From contig OY992536.1 of the NCBI GenBank assembly GCA_963921195.1, positions 104,124,778-104,188,777 of the forward strand: a stretch of 64,000 nucleotides of DNA, written 5' to 3'. Source of the stretch: Pegoplata infirma (taxonomy: Eukaryota > Arthropoda > Insecta > Diptera > Anthomyiidae). How positions within the stretch are numbered: position 1 is the stretch's first letter; each line of letters opens with the position of its first letter. Of this stretch, positions 10,454 to 22,430 are shown piece after piece. The notes under the pieces were generated by a model. That model had not been told where the DNA came from and did not search any database. It saw only the letters and a program-made list of their open reading frames with translations. A program made the position numbers and the translations under genes.

Positions 10454-12648
10454 GAAAACACGCTAACTTTTGAAAGACTTTACAGAGGCTACTGAAGTTT
10501 GGCATATATGTTTGTCATTTACCTGGTCAGGTTGGTATTGCAATCCAGCCAAATCGGTCCAGTGGTTCAAAAGTTATGAGCAAAAGAGTAAATTTCGGCA
10601 AGGGTGTTTCGCGAATTTACGAGATAAAAAACACGATAACTTCCGAAAGACAATAATGAGACTACTGAAGCTTGGCATGTATCTTTGCCGTTCCCCGGGT
10701 CTGTTTGGTATTAAATTTCAGCTCAATCGGTCCAGTGGTTCAAAAGTTATAAGCAAAACCCTGAATTTCAGATTAGTTTCATTTAAAATGCCACGTGTTT
10801 TAACAACCCAGCCAGAAATTGCCAACCGTTCCAAAAAAAAAGTACTGGGAAAGCAACTTTTTTTTGTATACCAAGCTCTTTTTAGTAAAGTACTTGGTTT
10901 TACCGAACTAATTACTTTGCTAACACTTTTTTACCAAACTAAAGGCGGTTTATATTATTGATTTGAAATATTTTTTTTTTAATAATTTTACTAAATTTTA
11001 ACATTTAAAAAAACTCTTAATTATGTAATAAAGCAATTGCAATGGTGTCATTATAAAATTTAGTAAGAATACATTTTGATTCTACTATATTGATACTGAT
11101 TTCAATGTTATTTTTATCTAATTTATTAACATTGTAGATATTAGAACCGTAAAATCATTGTTTGGGAATTAGAACCTTAAAAACTTGGCATAAGTTCGAC
11201 AAATGTTCTTAAAATCTGCTTAGCAAACTTATTTTTTAATGTAGCCAATTTCTTTGATGATAAAATTCTGCATGCCGTGTAAAGAATTAAAAAATGCTTG
11301 TATTGATCAGATTTTAAAACGTTTTTCAATATGATACCTCCACCGTATAATAAAAAAAAAATCGGAATTGTGTTGCTTTCCAGTTTCCTATATCATATAT
11401 ATCGAATGACTTCCTCTGAAACTCTGATGTAATATCTTGAGACAAATTTAAAAAGTTTTTTTGTAAAACAGCAACATTTTCTGTAGAAATAAATGAAAAT
11501 GATTTCTTATAAATCATCTTTTGAAGCAAATATTTGCTTATGCCGAGATGCAACATATGCATCTCATCCAGAACAACATTCTTGACTAGGTCAATATTTA
11601 AAATTTCAAGTAGTGGGCTATTTTCCTTTGTTAAATGATGTTCTGAATTTATTTTTTCTTTAAATGACTGCAAAGTCCTTTCATCGCAGTTAATTTCTTT
11701 AAAAACTCGAGTTTTGTTATCTGTTTCTCCTCGTACTGTGCATCTTTCACAGGAAAAAAATCCAGTATGGCTTTTAGTGCACCTAATAAAGGCACGGGCA
11801 GGCATATCGCAACAGAATGCTAGAACTTTAAAGTTAAAAATATTTTCCACTTATATTTACACCTTTAATAATAAAACCAAAATTAATCTTGAATTCATTT
11901 TTTTAGAAATATTATACCTTCATTTATTAACAAATTGGATTCCACAACGACTTCTTCCAAAAACTCTTGTAAGGAATATGGTTTTGAATTTCCGTAATAT
12001 AAGCCTATTAAAAAAGGTTTACTCATATAATCTGGTGCAAACACTTTTCCCATAATAGACCAAAAACCTTTTTTGGATTTGTTAAAGACATCCATGCCAT
12101 CCACATGAATTATCAACGATATACCTGCCTCAACATACAGTTTAGGGCAGCGTTTAAATTACTACGAAGAAAGTAGCTTAAACAACCAAAATTGACGATA
12201 TGTGTAGTTTTAAAAACAAACAATATGTAAATCATTAAATTGCTATAGCTACTAATACTTGCACATTTCTGTTTTTGTAGCGTGAGCTTACGATTGTTTT
12301 TAAAAATGAATAAGTAGCAAAAAAAACAAAAACATTAGAATTGTGTAGCCTACAAGTAGCCTACAAATTATTTTTGGTAGCCTACCTGTAGCCTACAAAT
12401 TATTTTTGGTAGCCTACCTGTAGCCTACAAATTATTTTTGGTAGCCTACAAATATTGTTTTTGTAGCCTACAAAGAAACAATTTAATAAAACTATAACAC
12501 ACACACACACTTATCTTGTTTAACATAACTGTTTTATTTTAATGTGTATAAAGAATAGGGTTGGATTGTTTTAATGTAAAATTATAATTCAACTTCTCAA
12601 AAAAAAACTTTGGCAAACATTGTTGTGGTGTTCCCTTGTCATTAAAAG

Positions 12649-13064
12649 TAGAGATGGGCACATGAGGAGATTAGAACGTGATTCACGCGTGACCACGCTT
12701 GAGTGTGACTAAATTCAATTTTACTCACGCGCGTGTGAGTGAAGTGTGCGTGAGTAAGATTTTTGCGTGAGTGTGCGTGAGTCGATTTTTTAAGTTACGC
12801 TGAACTTTAAATTTTGTTGAAAATTTTAAAAGATTTTTCAAATTTTAGTTTTTAATTTTTTTTTGTATGAATAAGAGTTTCGTGAGTGTGAGTCAACGAG
12901 AGTGTGAGTGAAGCTTGAGTGAGTGTGAGTTGTATTAAATTTACTCACGTGATTGTGAGTATGAGTAGAAAAAATTTGCTCGTGAGTGAGTGTGCGTGAT
13001 TCAAAAATTCCTGTCGTGGGCGTGAGTGAGTGTGAGTCAAAAATCACTCACGCGCCCATCTCTA
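12649..13064. mobile_element. Small hAT MITE of CGTGAGTG repeats, copy 1
   Basis: The ends are TAGAGATGGGCACATGAG and CGCGCCCATCTCTA. The flanks ATTAAAAG and ATTAAAAC are an 8-bp TSD with one change. The 416-bp interior is almost entirely GTGAGTG/CACTCAC units matching the subterminal TIR. No ORF. Confidence 0.9.
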
Positions 13065-13119
13065 ATTAAAACCATGTTTTGAGTATTTTTCACCACGTGA
13101 ATTTTCGAAAAACCCAATG

Positions 13120-13533
13120 TAGAGATGGGTGCGTGAGTGGATTTTGACTCACACTCACTTAAGCTCACGCAAAAAAATTCGAATCACTCACGCATTTTTT
13201 TTTTATTCACGCTCACTCACTATTCACGTGAGTAATAAAAATCTTACTCACGCCAGATTCAATCACGCTCACGCGTGAATCACGCAAAATCTACTCACGC
13301 AATAAAATTCTCTTACCAAAAAAAAAAACTCCAAAAAAATTTTTTTACAAAAAATAAAAAAATTGGGCTAATCTAAAAATCTTATCACGCAAACTCACGC
13401 AAAAAATAAATGACTCACTCACTCAGATTTTTTTTTCAGCTCACACTCACTCACAATCACGTGATTTAAATGAAAATCACTCACGCGTGATTCACGTGAA
13501 TCACGCAAATCACGTGACCAGCGCCCATCTCTA
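13120..13533. mobile_element. Small hAT MITE of CGTGAGTG repeats, copy 2
   Basis: The ends are TAGAGATGGGTGCGTGAG and GCGCCCATCTCTA, with a perfect 8-bp TSD, ACCCAATG (13112-13119 and 13534-13541). Same family as copy 1, which ends only 55 bp away. The interior is CACTCACGC repeats with two poly-A/T interruptions. Confidence 0.94.
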
Positions 13534-15278
13534 ACCCAATGTTAATGTCACGGTTTTTCTCATAACTTCTGAGCGTCTAGACCGATAATATTAAAATCGC
13601 GTACATATTCGAAAATATCGAAAAATTCGACAAAATTCCAAATTTTTCTATATTTTTTTGACCAAAATTAAAAGAATTTTATTAAAAATTATTATTATTC
13701 TTTTTTCGATGTTGTATTTATTTTACACCATCTTAACGAAATTTTTAATATGATCACGTTTTTATATTGCAACATTTGTTTACAATGTGATACTGTAGTA
13801 ATACTGTAGTAATACTACTATAGTAATACTACTGTAGTAATACTACTGTAGTAATACTGTAGTATATTTGTAGCCTACAAATATACTACTGTAGTATATT
13901 TGTAGGCTACAACAATAAAATTTGTTTTCCGCTACTGCTCTGTTTGTAGTTTTTATTTTTTTCATGTTGTTGTAGTTTAAGCAAACACAAAAAAGAAAAG
14001 TAAACAAAAGCTATAACTTATAATATTGAAATTGTTTGAAGTGATATGAAAAGCAAAAGCAAAAAAACGGGTAGCTAACGTAGCCTTTCAAACGCTGGTT
14101 TAGGGTTCACAATATCAACAAGATTTTATTTTATTCCAAAATACTGGAATTTCCCAAAAGTGTCATCTGAACTTTTCATAATTTTTGTGCAACCGCTTAC
14201 AGCTGAAATTCCTAGCAATGTTTAAGAGGATTTTGGTAGTGACGTATATCCTTCTTCTCTCAAAACTATTAAAAGTTCATCGATTGACTTTTGAGTTAGG
14301 GTTTATATATTATTTAAAACCCAATTCTTTAACCTGAGCTCTAAATGGCCGTTAATAAGGTTGCTAAAATCAGTTTCCGTTGTTTCAGGTATAAAATCCT
14401 CTGTACTAGATGAGGACATCGCTGTCAACTTCACAAAAAATTTCCTCATCCGTTGTTTCAAGATTTTGAGCATCAATAAATTCATCGTGAACGTCGGTTT
14501 TGAAGCTGATCATTTAAGTTTATTAAAATAAATTTTTAAAGCTTTCCTCACGAAACAGTTTCCGAGTGAAACTGAAGCCACAGTTTTTTCAAAGATAACT
14601 TGCTGGCTATCCGCAGCAAAGGATCAATGCGGAGGTCGAACTGAACGATAAAAATACGATAAAACTACATAACCATTTAAGTCAAATTCGATTATATTAA
14701 CATTTGAAATGTTATTTAAACGAAAATATTTTTTAACTTTAACATATAATTTATTTAAAAGGATAATTTATATATAATTTTTTTAAAATGAAAAAAAAAA
14801 TATTTCGTAAGTACGAATTAAATAAAAAATAATTTAATTTAACACATTTTAAATTTTTCAATTAATTATTTAGTTAAAATGCATGGGAAAGTAAATTTTA
14901 AAATATCTCGGATATTACTTTTGAAATTACTGGGAAACGCTCTGGAAAGCACTGGGAAAGCCCAATATTTGTTGTATTCAATGTACTCTTATATTACTTT
15001 ATTTTGATTCAACAATTACTTTGCCACTACTAAATGGTGTTATCATTTAGCATCTTAGCAAGTACAAAAAACCCAAAAAAAAGGTACTTAGCCAGTATTA
15101 ATACTACCTTATTAATTACTTTGCCAGATCTGGCCCGTATGTATTTTTCTGCCTGGGAAGTTTTAAAAGCATTGGTGGTAACTAAACAATGCTTTTCAAA
15201 CTTGTTTAATTTTAAAGCAATGCTTTTCAAACTTGTTTAGTTTTAAAAGCATTGGTAACTTAAAAATTAAACACGAAA

Positions 15279-15480
15279 AAAATTTTACACTGAAAAAAAA
15301 TTTTACACTCAAAAAAAAATTTACACTCAAAAAAAAATTTACACAAAAAAAATTTAGTTTTTTTTTTTACAAAAATGAGAATATTTTGTGTACATACATA
15401 CGTGCATTCACTCAGAATTATTTTTACAGTAAAAAAAAACATTACACTCGAAAAAAATTTTACACTCAAAAAAAAATTAG
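15279..15480. repeat. AAATTTTACACTC minisatellite in the HINE core
   Basis: Seven or so units of about 17 bp (AAAAAAATTTTACACTC). The same unit occurs inverted at 47760-47930 in the minus-strand HINE, so it is a core tandem repeat of this HINE family. 15158-15278 carries a doubled AATGCTTTTCAAACTTGTTT block. Confidence 0.85.
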
Positions 15481-15819
15481 TAATTTTTCTTTTTTTTTTT
15501 AAAAAATGACAAAAAAGAGTTTTTTACTCAAAATAAAACATTTCTAATCAAAATTGTTAATTTTTTCACATTAAAAAATGTACTACCCTTTAAAAAAATG
15601 CATTGTGGAGGGTATTCATAGATTCGGCAAAGTCGAATTTAACTTTTCTACTTGTTTTTAATTTTCATTAGTAATTAAATTGATAAGTAATTTAATTGTT
15701 ACAATTGATACAACCAATGGTAATGAAAAAAAATTCATTACCATTGACATCAATTAAATGGTAATTAAACCATCAATTAATTGGTCCCTTTAATTAATTA
15801 GTCCCATCTATGATGTGCT

Positions 15820-16430
15820 ATAAGTCTCAAAATATAAAAAAAAAAAATTTGTAATTTTTCTAGACGAAAACTTTAGGAATTTTTCTAGACAAAAAAATTG
15901 AGAATTTTTTTAAAGAAAATAGTTGTGTATTTTTCTTAGCATTTTTCTTTAGGAAAAATCTTATAATTTTGTTATGAAAAATCTGAGAATTCTTCTGGGT
16001 AAAAAGGAAAAACTACAAAGTATGTGAGATTTTTTTCTAAAATTTTCAAGAATCTCAAAATTTTTTTTTAGAAATAATGTTTTTAAATCTTAAAAGATTA
16101 TATTAAAAATAAGAAAATTTTTTTCATGTAAAATTTGAAAATTTTTTTATAGAAAAACGGTAATAGAATCTGAGATTTTTTCTATGGGAAAAATCTGTTA
16201 CTTTTTTTTTTAGAAAATTTGAGAATTTTTTATAGAAAAAATGTAATAGAAACTGAAACTTTTCAGGATCTAAGAATTTTTAATAGAAAAAGCTTTCTAT
16301 TGGAAAAAGAAGTCTTAGAATCCTAGGAAAATTTTTCAATGGGAAAAATGTCACAGAATTTTTTGAGTTTTTATTAGAGCGGAGTGAATTGTTCAGAGCA
16401 AAATTTTTAACAAAATCGTCTAGGATATTT
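15820..16430. repeat. Decayed 35-bp dyad repeats
   Basis: Irregular units of TTTTTCTATAG-AAAAA and AATCTGAGA/TCTTAGA type, with many substitutions. They continue the repeats at 9600-9777 once the hAT nest is removed. Confidence 0.75.
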
Positions 16431-16632
16431 GGATTCTGCATAAAATTCTAAGAAAACATGCCGAACAAACTATGTCTCAAAAATCAATTTTGACCCCCCA
16501 ATTTTCAAAAATAGTTTTGTACGATATACGCCTTTTCCATTAATCAACACGAGAAAAAGGGTATTTTTTGGCCTGGGATCTTTAGATTGTGTACATAGAT
16601 ACACTATGGAGCCGTTTATACATTCCCATTTA

Positions 16633-17297
16633 CAGTTTTATTAAATTCCAAAATCTGGCGATTTTATTCGCGATTTTAATTTTTTAAAAATCACAAAATA
16701 AGAAAAAGTAGTGTAGTTTGATAAGCGATAACTTCTTAAGTAAATATCCGATTTTTAAAATCAAAACTGAAATTAAAGTCTTAAGTCCTCTACATTAAAC
16801 TTGAAAGTTAAAAAAAAATTGTGTTATTAAAAAAATGCATTATAAATGCAAATGCATTTTGTTAGTGCATTTTCGTCAACTTTCTCCTCTTTTGATTTTT
16901 TTTAATTAACATGTTATGAAAGAATGACATTTTTACAAAAAAAAATCAGTCATCATTTTAATAGGACACAAAAGTCCTCTTTTTTTAATATTTTTTTTAA
17001 ATTATGCCCATATAAAAGATTTTTTTTTTTTTTTTTTTAATTTTGTTAATAAATGTTTTTAGGATTTTCAAATCGTTTATCGATATACTTTGAAGATCTA
17101 TAACTCCTTAAGTAAACATCGGATATTGATAATCAAAATTGAAATTGAAAGCTAAAATCCTCTACTTTAAACGAAAAAGTTTTAAAAATTGTGGCAATAA
17201 AATAATGGTGTTGTTTACCACTTTATAATTTTTTGTGGATTTAAAAAAAAATTAAATCGCGAATAAAATCGCGAGTTTTTGGAATTTAATTAAACTG
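16633..17297. mobile_element. TA-flanked MITE, Tc1/mariner-like
   Basis: The ends CAGTTTTATTAAATTCCAAA and TTTGGAATTTAATTAAACTG are inverted copies extending about 55 bp through ATTTTATTCGCGATTT. TA dinucleotides flank both ends (16631-16632 and 17298-17299). The interior contains two inverted CTTAAGTAAA-CGGAT blocks and no ORF. A TA TSD with CAGT ends fits Tc1/mariner. Confidence 0.85.
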
Positions 17298-19330
17298 TAC
17301 TAACAGCGTATTCAAAAATTAGCACCTATTTTTTACCACAAATTAGAAAAAAAATGCGTTTTTTTAATGCATAAATTCACGATTTTTACTCAAATATCAG
17401 TCATTTAGGAGTGTTTAATATCATTGTGCAACACGATTTTATGTTTTGAAAGGGTAAAACTGCAAAATAAATGTATATAAAACAGTAGATCGAAACCCCC
17501 GCAGAATTTTGAAAATTTAGCTCGAGTGTTTTTTTCAAAGGAGTTCAGAATAAGTCAAAACAAAATTATTAAATTTAATTTTGAACTTAATGAGGTTACT
17601 AGACGTGCAACAAAATTTGATGACGGTTCTTTTCTTACAACATATTAACCCTCTATCTCCCATTTTTAGGGGTCACTTTAGTCCCTTTTCCAAATATCGT
17701 CGTAGAACACCACTTACACTTCTTAACTAATATATTTAAAGGGTTAACAATTTTCTTCTGCATAGAATTTCATTGTTAGTTGTAAAAGACCAAAAATTCG
17801 TGAGATATAAGCAAAATGCTTAAAAAAGTAAAATTTGTAATTATCATATATTGTTAAATTGTGATTCACCAAAGTCGTGTGAAATAATTCGACAAAATAT
17901 AACAAATTTACTTCTGAGCTTAATACTGTTAATAGATGTCTTCGGTAAAATTTGATGTTTCTTTTTTCTTAAAACATATTAACCCTCTATCTCCCATTGT
18001 AAGGGGACATTTCAGTCCTTTTTTAAAATATTCTTATAAAAAACACTTAAACGTGCATTTAAAGTGTAAAAACGTTCTACAAACATTTAAAAGATATCTT
18101 TAATCATTCCAAACCCATTTAAAAAAGGTAAAGACTTGAATGGGCCATAAAAAGAACTAGAGCTAAATTTTCAAAACAATTCGTTTTTGGTTTACAAATG
18201 GTATACCTTCATTTTTTGTTTTGTCCAATTTAAGATACACTCTGTGACCTCAAATTTGTTGCACAGTGTATTCTACTGAAGCTTTAAGTTATGTTAAATA
18301 ACTCTTTAATTACAAATTATATTCAAGAAACATTAAAAAAGTAAATTAGTATTACGCTTTAACCTTTAAACGCTCGTTTTATTAAATTTTATAAAAATAT
18401 TTAAAATAAGGACCAAAATGACCCCTTAAAATGGGAGATGGAGGGTTAATATGTTCTAACAAAAGAACCGCCATAAAATTTCACTGAATAGATCTTAAGA
18501 CATTTTTATATCAGTAGTATTTTTAGTACATTTTTTCGACCTATTTCAGTCTACTTTGGTAAAAGCTATTTAACAATATATGATACTTTACAATTTAACT
18601 TTTTAAAGCATTTTGATGTTTTGATGTTTGAGAACCCCTAGTGAAATTTGATGCTCAACATTTTTGTAAAATATTTTAACTATTGAAACTCACATTTTAG
18701 TGTTGTTCTATGAAGATATGTTAAAAAAGGACAAAAATTACCCCTAAAAATGGGAGATAGGGTGTTAATGTATTCTAAAAAAAGAACCGCCATCAAATTT
18801 TACTACAGATATGTATAAACATTAGTTTAGAAGTTGATTTAATACATTTCTTTGACCTTTTTTAGACGACTTTAAAAATAATTTATTTTTCAAACAAGGA
18901 TGTTTTTATATTTTCCACACTGCTAATCCGATTTTGCCCATTAATATATATCTAAGGAATATTTATTTGCTTACAAAGTTTTTTTACGATCGGACGATTT
19001 TTGTAGGTGTTATAGCGTTTCAAAAAAAAAGGATATATGGCAGGACCTTGAGTCCTTGCTCCGATTTAAGTGAAAATTTATACCCACGTTGCTAGTGAAA
19101 TGTGTATCAGAATGACCACTTTTTGTAATTTTTTGTGCATTATTGAAGCTAAAATTACATTTTTCAGTTTCAGGACACATGGGAGGTAGGCGTGTCCTTG
19201 CACCGATTTTTCCAAAAATTCATATTTTTCTTAACTAATATATTTTATGTTAGTGTACCAAATCTCAAAAATATATGACAACTCCTTCTAATTTTGTCCC
19301 TTCGTTACATGGTGCACTGTGCGCCCTAGT
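17298..19330. repeat. Foldback repeat with AACCCTCTATCTCCCAT blocks
   Basis: The block AACCCTCTATCTCCCAT plus GGGGTCACTTTAGTCC occurs in forward orientation at about 17647 and 17980, and inverted at about 18410-18450 and 18715-18770. Each copy is next to GGTTCTTTTCTTA or its complement. This is a diverged relative of the inverted duplication at 26060-29830. GTTGCACAGTGTATT near 18260 matches the GTGCAACAA ends of that structure. No ORF of note. Confidence 0.7.
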
Positions 19331-20300
19331 TTTTATATTAACAAAATCTAAAATCTAAGACTTTTTCGATACGAAAATAATTTAGAATCAAAAACTTTTT
19401 CTATAAAAATAATGTCTTAGATTCTCAGAATTTTAGGAAAAATATCCCAGATTCTGAGAAAAGGTCTTAGATGCTGAAATTTTTTTTATTTAAAAAATGA
19501 CTCAGAATCTAACATTTTTTCTGTAGGAAAAATTTCTGAGACTTCCTGTAGAAAAAATGCCTAAGAATCCTTTTCTATTCGAAAAATATCTTAGAATCTA
19601 AAACATTTTTTTAGGAAAATTTTCTTAAATTTTTCTTAGCAAAAGTGTCTCACCCTTTTCTATAGAAAAATGTATTAGAATCTAGAAAATTGCCTCAAAA
19701 AATTTAAAAAGCATTAAAATTTTTAAAATCTCAGATACTTTCTATGGAAGAGTTTTTAAAACTATAAAAATTTTGGTGTTCATTTCGGTATCTTAGACAT
19801 TTTCTGTAGAAAAATGGAATAAAAAAATATTTCAGAACCTAAGAAGATTTCCATGGGGAAAAAGTCACTAAATCTGAGAATTTATCTTTACGATTTTTTT
19901 CTATATATAGGAATTTTTTGGTGGAAGAATTTTCTATATGCAAGTGTATCAGAATTTGAAAATTTTTGTATAAATTTTAAAAATGCCTCAAAACCTCAGA
20001 GTTTTTCTATTGCGATAATGTCTCAGAATCATAAACTTTCTCCTTAAGCAAATGACTCTGAAAAATTTTAAAAACAGAAAATTTTTTTGAATAAACATAT
20101 CTCAAACCTGACTTATTTTCTATTGGAGAATTGTACCAGAATCTGGGTCTTTTCCTGTCAGAAAAATGCTTTAGAACCTGAAAATTTCTTAAAGAGACAT
20201 TTTTCAAAATATCAAAATTTCTTAAGTTTTCTTTATAGGAATAATTTTTTAAGATTAAAAAATGTTTCTATAGAAAAAATCATAATCAACAAGATTTGAA
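19331..20300. repeat. Decayed 35-bp dyad repeats, second block
   Basis: About 25 irregular units (TTCTATAGAAAAA, TCTTAGATTCTCAGA, ATGCCTCAAAACCTCAGAG). The period is poorly kept. Chance ORFs at 19853-20299 are translations of these units. Confidence 0.8.
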
Positions 20301-20877
20301 CACTAAAAACCTTAACAAATCCTACCTATGGTTCCCTGCAAAAAAAAAAAAATTTGAGAAAAAAAAATTTTTCTCCCCCCAAACTCAAGAGCTGGATCCG
20401 CGGCTGAAATGGCTACATAGAGAATCTGTATGAAAGATATAACAAAAATCGGAAGACCCTCGGTCAAAAAAGTTCTAAAAACACCAAATGTCTGGTGGAA
20501 TGGGCGATATAAAAAATTCTAACTTTTCTGGCTTTTGAAATGCTTCAATGAACCAAAATTTATCATTTAGAATTATTTATTATTTGTTATTTTTTTTTTT
20601 TTTTTCTTAATAAGCTTGATTTTAGAAAATTCTAAAAATATTTTTTAGTGGGTTTATTCTAGCTTTTTAGTGGGTTTATTCTAGCTCGAGGTCATTATTT
20701 CCCTAACTAATAAAAACTATGATATTCTCAAAGAATAATTTTCAAAAAAATAAAAAAAGGTGCAGAGAAAGTGCGACATTTTTTCCAGAAAAGAAAACGC
20801 CATTAAAAAAAAAATAAGACAATAAACTTATTATTTTTAAATAACATTTTTTTTGTGTAAATTTACAAAATTCTCTT
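20301..20877. other. C-run, possible TIR end, AT-rich DNA
   Basis: CTCCCCCCAAACTCAAGAGC and TGGATCCGCGGCTG (20370-20409) are the possible partner of the 9560 terminus. GTTTATTCTAGCT-TTTTAGTGG is duplicated at about 20645-20685. Nothing else recognised. Confidence 0.35.
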
Positions 20878-21172
20878 CTAAGGCCTCTGTTCTGTCTTTC
20901 ACAACTTTTCAATTCACATGAAAATTTCCGAATCACATGAAATCAAGTTTGTGTTTTGTTGATCACGCTTTCATCTAAAGTTGAAATCGAATAATTTAAA
21001 TATAAAAAATTATAAAGAAAAAAGTGCATTCGTTTTACTTTCACCAAATTTTATTTATGTGAAACAAAACGGAAAAAAAATTCGGATGTCAAATCTAGAA
21101 CACCAAAAAAATTCGGAAATTTTCATTTTCACATTTTTTATGTGAATTACTTTTTTTTGGAACAGCGGCCTA
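20878..21172. mobile_element. Short TIR element, about 295 bp
   Basis: TAAGGCCTCTGTTCTG and CACATGAAAATTTCCGAA on the left are mirrored by TTCGGAAATTTTCATTTTCAC and GGAACAGCGGCCTA on the right. No TSD found, so the boundaries are approximate. No ORF. Confidence 0.6.
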
Positions 21173-22430
21173 AATGATTTTTTTTTTTCGAAAATTCGTA
21201 ACTTTCATTGTTTTTTTTTTTTTTTTTTTTTTTTAAATTATAACTTTTTCCTACAATTTCTTCAAAAAAAAGTCTGCAAATCAATTTCCAATTCCAGAAT
21301 TATTTTCCAAAACTTGGGGCATTTAAACGAAGAAAATTACCATAACGAGAATTATTTTTTTAACCCTTCTACACAACGTTTGCCTTGTTTTTTATCAACA
21401 CCTATTTAAGCGACCATTTCTACACTTTATCCTTTCGCTTGTCCAAAGGTAAAAACAAGTAATAAAATTGCATCCATATGCATTTTTTATAATATGTTAA
21501 ACAAAAATTTCAATGTCAAAGTGTTTTTTTTTTTGCTAAAAGAGAAAAAAATAAAGACGGAATATTTCTAAATGAAGTAGTTTAGCACAGGGCACAGTTT
21601 TTATGCCTCGAATAACATTTTTTTTGTTCCTTTACTAAAATACATGGCATGTTTACCGTCTTTTTACACTTGCAACACGAGTTTGTGGAAGCAACACGAA
21701 ACAGACACACAAAAAAAAATGCCAGTGTTTTTCAAAAGAAGTTGGTGTTGTAAGCAATATTTTTTTTTTATTCTAGTATATTGTGTTTGTACAACATAGT
21801 TACACGTATGTAAAATATGTTTTTTGTTTGAATTTTGTTGAAAATAATAGAGAAAAGGATGAACAAAAAAAAACATTCCAGCTTTGTTCCTTTTGATAGA
21901 AATAAAAAAAAAAACTCTTTTTCTTACTTTGTAAAAAAAAAAACGTAAACGTTGAAGAAGGCCTACTGAGCATGAAATGCTTTTTGAATGTCAGAAAGAA
22001 AATGCTGGGATATTTTTTTTGTTGAAAAGATAAAAATGTAGTAAGGTGGAAATAAAAGACAAAAACTACTACTTGCATCATACTTTTAAAAGAAGTCAGC
22101 AATTATAAAGGATATAAACAAAAAATAAAGAGGACGAAAACACGTCCTACACATATGACATCTATTGTTGCACTATGGTCCCGCTTAGGAAAAATTAGAA
22201 GTTTTCGACTAAACCCATAATGAACATTTAAATATTTATTATTTGATCTTCTTTTTTTTTTTGGAAAATCTTCTTTTTTTGGAAATTTTTTCAGAATCTG
22301 AAATTGTATCTTGAGATAAAAAATAGAATCTTGAACTTTTTTTAACGGAAAAATTACTGAAAATAACTAAAATGATTGAGCAACAGTAAGGACAATTTAG
22401 AAAATTAAAGTTGGTGTTACACTGCAAGAA
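21173..22430. other. AT-rich stretch, no gene recognised
   Basis: Long poly-T/poly-A tracts (21180-21235, 21900-21945) and otherwise non-repetitive sequence. Minus-strand frames at 21664-22102 are Phe/Lys-rich, with no motif or recognisable domain. Possibly single-copy DNA. Confidence 0.45.

Larger units (their letters stand above)
12148..14097. mobile_element. hAT-type element inside the transposase gene
   Basis: The ends are CAGCGTTTAAATTACTAC and GTAGCCTTTCAAACGCTG, with a perfect 8-bp TSD, GTTTAGGG (12140-12147 and 14098-14105). The interior has no transposase. It holds GTAGCCTACAAA repeats (12340-12475 and 13865-13910) that echo the right TIR, TACTGTAGTAATAC repeats (13790-13860), and two nested small hAT elements. 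The TSD is confirmed independently, because removing the insertion restores the transposase frame across the site. Confidence 0.93.
11167..14485 (-). pseudogene. Tnp2/EnSpm-like transposase, broken by a hAT insertion
   Basis: Reading down the minus strand: 14485-14106 gives an N-terminal part with LRLKNWVLNN and LLIVLREEGY, with three in-frame stops. The hAT at 12148-14097 follows. 12139-11918 contains HVDGMDVF and SKPYSLQEFLEEVV. A probable 68-bp intron (GTATAATATT...ATAAG, 11917-11850) keeps the frame. 11849-11326 contains CCDMPARAF, HTGFFSCERCTVRG (Cys-x2-Cys), LDEMHMLHLGISK and GNWKATQFRFF. After a frameshift at a T-run (about 11350) the protein continues as LKNVLKSDQYKHFLILYTAC to about 11167. 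The motif order matches the large arthropod transposase family usually grouped with Tnp2/EnSpm; that assignment is from memory of the family. Skipping the hAT and one TSD rejoins the flanking protein in frame. It cannot make an active enzyme. Confidence 0.82.
10807..15157 (-). mobile_element. CCCAGGCA-type DNA transposon (EnSpm/CACTA-like)
   Basis: The left end CCCAGCCAGAAATTGCC and the right end TACGTATTTTTCTGCCTGGG-like terminus (15138-15157) are inverted matches. A 2-bp AA flanks both (10805-10806 and 15158-15159). The left subterminal GCCAACCGTTCCAAA and right subterminal GGAAAGC motifs recur in the sister copy at 55209-58134. The element carries a broken Tnp2-like transposase on the minus strand. 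Short TSDs of 2-3 bp and a Tnp2-type protein fit the EnSpm/CACTA superfamily, although the ends do not start with CACTA. It sits inside the HINE and is interrupted by a hAT. Confidence 0.78.
10261..15657 (+). mobile_element. HINE (Helentron-associated, DINE-1-like), split
   Basis: The 5' end is ATACCCTCCACTCTAGTGAT, followed by TTGTCATTCCGTTTGTAAC, GGTCTAGGACCCCATAAAG, GATCGATTTTAAGTCGATCT and a (GTCY)n run. The 3' end reads GGAGGGTATTCATAGATTCGG, a small stem-loop (TTCGGC-AAA-GTCGAA) and TCTACTTGTTTTT. This is the standard layout of DINE-1/HINE elements: conserved block, GTCY microsatellite, core repeats, 3' hairpin, no TIR. It is inserted between T residues of the hAT MITE and is itself split by the element at 10807-15157. 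The 163-codon frame across 10470-10961 is a chance reading of the conserved block. Confidence 0.85.
9778..15812. mobile_element. hAT-type MITE that hosts a deep nest
   Basis: The ends are CATAGATGGGA and TCCCATCTATG, and a perfect 8-bp TSD, ATGTGCTA, flanks them (9770-9777 and 15813-15820). Only 9778-10260 and 15658-15812 (about 640 bp) belong to this element; the rest is later insertion. Its own sequence is built from TTACCATT/AATGGTAAT units in both orientations that repeat the subterminal part of the TIR. No ORF, non-autonomous. Confidence 0.88.

Noticed and set aside
10470..10961. 163-codon plus-strand frame
   Set aside because: It lies across the HINE conserved block and the start of the CCCAGGCA element. 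The residues match no protein family and the HINE is non-coding.
9545..20411. A single giant hAT element enclosing the nest
   Set aside because: The ends CGCGCATCCA and TGGATCCGCG look paired and dyad repeats lie on both sides, but no 8-bp TSD could be found, so I did not list it as an element.
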